The notes beneath the pieces are model-generated. The model worked only from the letters and a program-made list of their open reading frames with translations. It was not told the origin of the DNA and did not search any database. Position numbers and translations under genes: made by a program. From NCBI GenBank assembly GCA_051162045.1, contig JBISDI010000032.1: 43,054 bases of DNA, one strand, 5' to 3'. Source of the stretch: Anaerozeibacter quisquiliarum (lineage in GTDB: Bacteria; Bacillota; Clostridia; Christensenellales; Aristaeellaceae). Positions 39,501 to 43,054 of this stretch are shown piece by piece (the first letter of the stretch is position 1; each line of letters opens with the position of its first letter).

Positions 39501-40640
39501 TTACTTCCTCCTGAATCGCGCAAGCGCACGGTGCAACCCGCACGCCTTTTTAACGGCAAAGTCGATCTCGTCCTCGGTCGTGTGCGGGCACAGGCTGAAC
39601 CTGAGCGCACACTCGGCCACATTCGGCGCAATGCCCATAGAGGTCAGCACCGGGCTCAGCTTGCGCTTCCTCGACGAGCAGGCCGAGCCGGTCGAACAGT
39701 AAATCCCCTCGCCCTCGAGCGCGTGCAGCATCACCTCGCCGCGCACCCCCATCAGGCTGACATTCAGGATGTGCGCGGCCCCCAGCTCAGGCGCGGGCCC
39801 GTTCACGATCACATCCGCAATCCCCGCGCGCAGCCCCTCCAGCAACCGCAGCTTGAGCGTCCTCATGCGCGCTCCGGCGTCCGGCGGCATATACTCGATC
39901 GCGGCGTTCAGCCCGGCTATGCCCGGCGTGTTCTCGGTTCCCGAGCGCAGCGCCTGCTCCTGACCGCCGCCGACCAGCAGCGGCTTTAACTTCACACCCG
40001 CGCGCGCGTACAGCGCGCCCACGCCTTTGGGGCCGTTCAGCTTGTGCGCGCTCAGCGTGTACAGATCGACGAGCCGCCCGTCAAAGGGCTCGCGCAGGAA
40101 GCCCTGCACCCCGTCGACGTGGATCAACGCCTCGGGCGCGCACATGCGCACCCGCGAGCACACTCGCGCGATGTCCAGAATCGCGCCGGTCTCGTTGTTG
40201 ACCTGCATGCAGCTGACCAGCGCCGGCGGGTCATGAAGCGCCTCTTCCAGCTGATCCCAGTCGAGCTGCCCCTCGCGGTCTACCTTCAGCACGGTCAGAG
40301 CGTGCCCCTCGGCCGCGAGCGCCTCGAACGCGGCCAGCACCGATGGGTGCTCGGCGGCGGTCGTAATCAGATGCTGAGCCCCGCGCATGGCGCGCACCGC
40401 GCCCAAGATGCCCAAGTTGTTGGACTCGGTGCCGCCCGAGGTGAAGACCACCCGCCCTCCCTGCTCGTGCAGCGCCTTAAGGATGCGCGCACGGCAGGCG
40501 GACAGCGCGCGCTCGGCCTCGAGCGCGGGCGCGTAAAGCGAGGAGGGGTTGAAATACCCTCCCCGCATGGACTCGTTCATCGCCGCGATGACGGGCTCGG
40601 TCGGCCGCGTGGTCGCGCTGTTGTCAAGGTAGGCTCTCAT
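39501..40640 (-). CDS. Cysteine desulfurase (NifS/IscS family)
   Basis: 379 residues, PLP enzyme releasing sulfur from cysteine as an enzyme persulfide. The N terminus is MRAYLDNSATTRP, the PLP Lys is in LSAHKLNGPKGVG, the substrate loop GGGQEQALRSGTENTPGI is typical, and the catalytic Cys is in CSTGSACSSRKRK near residue 325. The ATG at 40640 overlaps the upstream stop by four bases (ATGA). Adjacency to rhodanese-less ThiI suggests it is the dedicated sulfur donor for 4-thiouridine, like B. subtilis NifZ, rather than a general Fe-S assembly enzyme. Confidence 0.93.
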   Translation of the reverse strand: MRAYLDNSATTRPTEPVIAAMNESMRGGYFNPSSLYAPALEAERALSACRARILKALHEQGGRVVFTSGGTESNNLGILGAVRAMRGAQHLITTAAEHPSVLAAFEALAAEGHALTVLKVDREGQLDWDQLEEALHDPPALVSCMQVNNETGAILDIARVCSRVRMCAPEALIHVDGVQGFLREPFDGRLVDLYTLSAHKLNGPKGVGALYARAGVKLKPLLVGGGQEQALRSGTENTPGIAGLNAAIEYMPPDAGARMRTLKLRLLEGLRAGIADVIVNGPAPELGAAHILNVSLMGVRGEVMLHALEGEGIYCSTGSACSSRKRKLSPVLTSMGIAPNVAECALRFSLCPHTTEDEIDFAVKKACGLHRALARFRRK

Positions 40641-41188
40641 CCCTGCCACACGCTGTGGCCCATGTAGCGCGGCCCATTCGTCAGCTCCGCCATCTCACCC
40701 GACAGTTCGACGATCATCAGGTGCTTGACGGCGTTCTTGGTGAAGAAGTAGAAATACAGGTGGGCGTCGCGGTTGAGGAACCAGTTGTGCTTCTTGACGT
40801 CGGGCATCGACAGGTAGCGCCCAAATGCCGCGCCGTTCACCGGGCCCGCCGCCGTCACGTCCTTCATGTTCAGCGAGGTCAGGTAGCGGCGCTTCCTGTT
40901 GTTCAGCACCTGCGCCACGTCCAGGATACCGTTGGTGAAGGTGTACTCGTACTCCGAGCGCAGCTCGTCCTTGTAGCGCCACAGCAGGAACCCCATGCCG
41001 CCGAACAGGATCAGCGTCACCAGCGGGATCGGATGAAAGGAGCCCTCAAACACCATCGACAGCACGCCTTGCAGCGTGACCAGCGCCAGCAGAGCGCTCA
41101 CGATCATCGCGGCAAAGCATAACATGTACAGCACGTCGTACAGCGTGCGGCTGCGCCTGACCGCCACCTCTTCCTTGAAATTGTCCAT
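40637..41188 (-). CDS. DUF6106-like membrane protein
   Basis: 183 residues. Two predicted spans (about 17-43 and 54-70) precede a cytoplasmic domain with SEYEYTFTNGILDVAQVLNN and RKRRYLTSLNMKDV, resembling DUF6106, and a C-terminal strand-rich part (AHLYFYFFTKNAVKHLMIV). No enzymatic motif. GGGAGGA lies six bases before the ATG. It leads the operon with the cysteine desulfurase and thiI, coupled by ATGA; its contribution to sulfur transfer is unknown. The family label is by resemblance. Confidence 0.7.
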   Translation of the reverse strand: MDNFKEEVAVRRSRTLYDVLYMLCFAAMIVSALLALVTLQGVLSMVFEGSFHPIPLVTLILFGGMGFLLWRYKDELRSEYEYTFTNGILDVAQVLNNRKRRYLTSLNMKDVTAAGPVNGAAFGRYLSMPDVKKHNWFLNRDAHLYFYFFTKNAVKHLMIVELSGEMAELTNGPRYMGHSVWQG

Positions 41189-41532
41189 GCGCGTCCTCCC
41201 GTCTCGTTCTCGTAGGGAAATGCTGATCCATTCGGGCGGCGACTGGCGAGGGGATTTTTCGTCCGATCGTCCCTTATGAAACCGCAGGCGCAGCAGCGCT
41301 GCGTCAAGGTCCCGGAAGGGATGAGCGGGCGGAAAAGCACCTGCCAGAAGGCGTCAGAATGGGTCGGCGCTTCCTTATATTATAACAGATTGGGTGCGGT
41401 TGTCGAGGCGTAATTGTGACAAAACGTGCCGGGCTTCTGTGAATTTCCGGCAAATGCGCTGTCCCGGCAGGAATTCCGGGGGATGTTCTGGAATTTAATA
41501 CAGGTTCATCTTGTACGAGGGGAGGCGTCCGC
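41189..41532. other. Divergent intergenic region
   Basis: 344 bp. It holds the minus-strand promoter at 41379-41406 and therefore a long leader of about 180 bases before the DUF6106-like gene, with no recognised riboswitch or T-box. For the plus-strand gene only a weak TAATAC box near 41500 was seen. A short minus-strand frame here (CCACGF-containing) lacks a ribosome site and was not annotated. Confidence 0.5.
41379..41406 (-). promoter_or_regulatory. Promoter of the DUF6106-desulfurase-thiI operon
   Basis: Minus strand TCGACA (41401-41406), 16-bp spacer, perfect TATAAT (41379-41384). Confidence 0.55.
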
Positions 41533-42912
41533 ATGAAGTGCGCGGCCTGCAAGACCGAAAACCCGGGGCGCGGTGAGTTCTGCGTCCGTTGCGGCGCGCC
41601 GCTCGCACCCGCCCCCCGCGCGCCGCGCACGCCCGCGATGGCGCTCATGCATGGCGCGATGTGGACGGTGTTTGTGCTGATCTCGATCGTCGTGTTCGGG
41701 CTGATCTTCTACCGCGCCTACTTCTGGATCGATGCGTGGCGCATGGAGCACTTCTACGAGCGCGACGGGCGTACGGCGCCCGACGTCGAGCAGGTGCAGT
41801 TGGACGGTAACCTGGCCGGGCACGCGATCACCTTCTACGGCAAGGACGGCGACGCGGTGTTCATCAAGGAACTGCGCCAGTCCTACGAGATCATCGGGCA
41901 CCTGGCCCGCATCGAGATTCCCGACAGCCATTGGTTCGGCCCCCACCCCGAGGAGACCGAGGCCGCGGTGGTGACGCTGACGCCCATCCTGTACACCGAG
42001 GGCGGCGGCCAGCAGCCGCTGCCGCCGCTGACGCTGACCGTGGATACGCCCGAATCGCCGCTCGAGCTGATTAACCCGCCCAAGGCGTTCGAACAGGTGA
42101 ACACCTCGATGTATCCGCTGAAGATCAAGGTAGCGCCCCGCTCGACCGTGCTGGTGGGCGGCGTGGATCAGACCGACGCGGCCACCCACGAGGGCATCCT
42201 GGAGTGCTATGTGAAGACATACCCGGTGGGCGACAACGTCATCTCGCTGCTGGTGTCCACGCCCAGCCACAAGCAGACGCGCATGGACATCAACCTGTAC
42301 CGCGCGCCCCAGGAGATCAACCTGGAGCCCAGCCTGAACCAGGAGAAGAAGTCCAGCCGGCCCAACATCAAGGTCTCGGGCAAGATGACAAGGGGCGCGT
42401 ACCTCACGGTGGACACGCCGTACGTGGAGGACTCGATCGTCGTGAAGGACAACGTCGATCAGGAGGGCAATGTCGAATTCGAGTTCGTCGCGAAGCTCGA
42501 CCTGGTAGGCGATAATACGGTGACCTTCCGCGCATCCCAGGAGGGCAAGCAGGACTCGTCGGTATCGCTCAACATCTACTACGTGCCCACGCTCGACGCC
42601 TACTCGCGCTCGGCCTGGAAGATGGACTACAAGGCGCTCAGCCTGTACTACGAGATATGGATAGGCCGCCGGTTCCTGTGCGACGGGGTGGTGACCGAAG
42701 TCTCGGTCGAAGGCGACGAGCAGACGGTTGTCATGGACGTGAACCGCGAAGGTGTCGGCGAGCCGCAGTACGTGATCCTGTTAAACCGCTCCCCGGTCGG
42801 CACGCCCGAGGTCGGCCAGCGCTACCACGCCTACGCCGACGTGACCGGCAACCAGTTCTACAACAACCAGTACTGCCCCAAATTGACGTGCCGCTATATG
42901 ATCGCGCGCTGA
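41533..42912 (+). CDS. Zinc-ribbon membrane protein with extracytoplasmic beta domains
   Basis: 459 residues; function unknown. A zinc ribbon occupies residues 3-20 (CAACK...FCVRCG), one membrane span is at about 38-60, and the rest is predicted extracytoplasmic and beta-rich, with repeats reminiscent of Ig-like or glucodextranase-type domains (LKIKVAPRSTVLVGGVDQTD; GAYLTVDTPYVEDSIVV). The C-terminal 100 residues form a further domain (WKMDYKALSLYYEIWIGRRF). GGGGAGG precedes the ATG. Similar zinc-ribbon/single-span architectures occur in Firmicutes envelope proteins. Its stop codon lies in the 116-bp repeat. Confidence 0.75.
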   Translation: MKCAACKTENPGRGEFCVRCGAPLAPAPRAPRTPAMALMHGAMWTVFVLISIVVFGLIFYRAYFWIDAWRMEHFYERDGRTAPDVEQVQLDGNLAGHAITFYGKDGDAVFIKELRQSYEIIGHLARIEIPDSHWFGPHPEETEAAVVTLTPILYTEGGGQQPLPPLTLTVDTPESPLELINPPKAFEQVNTSMYPLKIKVAPRSTVLVGGVDQTDAATHEGILECYVKTYPVGDNVISLLVSTPSHKQTRMDINLYRAPQEINLEPSLNQEKKSSRPNIKVSGKMTRGAYLTVDTPYVEDSIVVKDNVDQEGNVEFEFVAKLDLVGDNTVTFRASQEGKQDSSVSLNIYYVPTLDAYSRSAWKMDYKALSLYYEIWIGRRFLCDGVVTEVSVEGDEQTVVMDVNREGVGEPQYVILLNRSPVGTPEVGQRYHAYADVTGNQFYNNQYCPKLTCRYMIAR

Positions 42913-43020
42913 CGCGCGGCGCGGGGACTCGAAATCTTTCCGGCCTCCCGGTCGCTTGCCCGCTTCGCGGGCGACCGGGAGGCCGGAAATCTTTCGAGTC
43001 CGATTGGTTACGGGGGAACG
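42905..43020 (+). repeat. 116-bp stop-codon repeat, copy 2
   Basis: It matches 8556-8671 at about 113 of 116 positions. It begins with CGCGCTGACGCGCGGCGCGG, whose TGA is the stop of the zinc-ribbon gene. In this copy the outer arms extend further: GGACTCG and CGAGTCC pair outside the AAATCTTT boxes, which the first copy does not preserve. It continues into ACGGGGGAACG and then diverges. Confidence 0.85.
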
Positions 43021-43054
43021 GGGCCGCCTTCCTGAATTTCCTGCGGGAAATTCC

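Noticed and set aside
41104..41340. 78-residue minus-strand frame with several Cys in the leader of the DUF6106-like gene
   Set aside because: It lacks a ribosome site and its second half is a frame-shifted reading of the DUF6106-like gene.

Overview
The window reads as a chromosomal segment of a G+C-rich (well over half G+C by eye), endospore-forming, strictly anaerobic member of the Clostridia, probably an uncultured gut-type lineage. This rests on SpoIID and SpoIIP engulfment proteins, pyruvate:ferredoxin oxidoreductase, a bifurcating-type [FeFe] hydrogenase, desulfoferrodoxin, a Re-type citrate synthase and Firmicutes-style ribosome binding sites, including TTG and GTG starts. I see no rRNA, tRNA, phage, IS transposase or CRISPR array. 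The species cannot be named from this sequence.

Layout. 1-5.3 kb: a sulfate ABC importer (sbp-cysT-cysW-cysA, minus strand) with a divergent LacI-family regulator. 5.5-7.2 kb: uracil permease behind an attenuator-like leader. 7.2-8.6 kb: a small membrane protein with a Cys/His C-terminal domain and a J-domain protein. 8.6-9.4 kb: a repeat-filled gap. 9.4-12.0 kb: a DtxR-type metalloregulator, phosphoglucosamine mutase glmM and a left-handed beta-helix acetyltransferase-like protein. 12.3-12.7 kb: desulfoferrodoxin. 12.7-13.5 kb: a second repeat-filled gap. 13.5-17.8 kb: a Re-citrate synthase - aconitase - isocitrate dehydrogenase operon making 2-oxoglutarate. 18.0-20.8 kb: sugar-phosphate transferase, EamA transporter and a GldF/GldG-like membrane protein. 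20.9-24.9 kb: a Cys-rich protein with a BclA-C-terminus-like domain, then a Ugp-type ABC importer lacking its ATPase. 25.2-29.5 kb: hydC-hydB-hydA plus a small [2Fe-2S] protein. 29.6-32.5 kb: divergent spoIID and DUF1614-spoIIP. 32.6-36.1 kb: PFOR. 36.4-38.3 kb: a candidate 33-residue ORF, an SH3b-NlpC/P60 hydrolase and a DUF4867 protein. 38.3-41.2 kb: thiI, a cysteine desulfurase and a DUF6106-like membrane protein. 41.5-42.9 kb: a zinc-ribbon membrane protein.

How the genes fit together. PFOR makes acetyl-CoA and reduced ferredoxin. HydABC can combine ferredoxin and NADH electrons to evolve H2. The citrate operon draws acetyl-CoA into 2-oxoglutarate for glutamate. Desulfoferrodoxin and the DtxR regulator fit oxygen and iron management in an anaerobe. 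SpoIID and SpoIIP are two of the three parts of the engulfment peptidoglycan machine.

The least ordinary content is non-coding. A composite element of about 200 bp occurs four times, with a fifth partial copy at the window edge. It always starts a few bases after a stop codon and always points the same way relative to the gene it follows. Its terminal hairpin keeps its pairing while the stem sequence changes between copies. A separate 116-bp repeat begins inside the last codons of two unrelated genes and supplies their stop codons. A third, short GC-hairpin repeat occurs three times in one gap and once in frame inside a membrane-protein gene. One composite copy splits the sulfate operon. These families are the best candidates for something undescribed.
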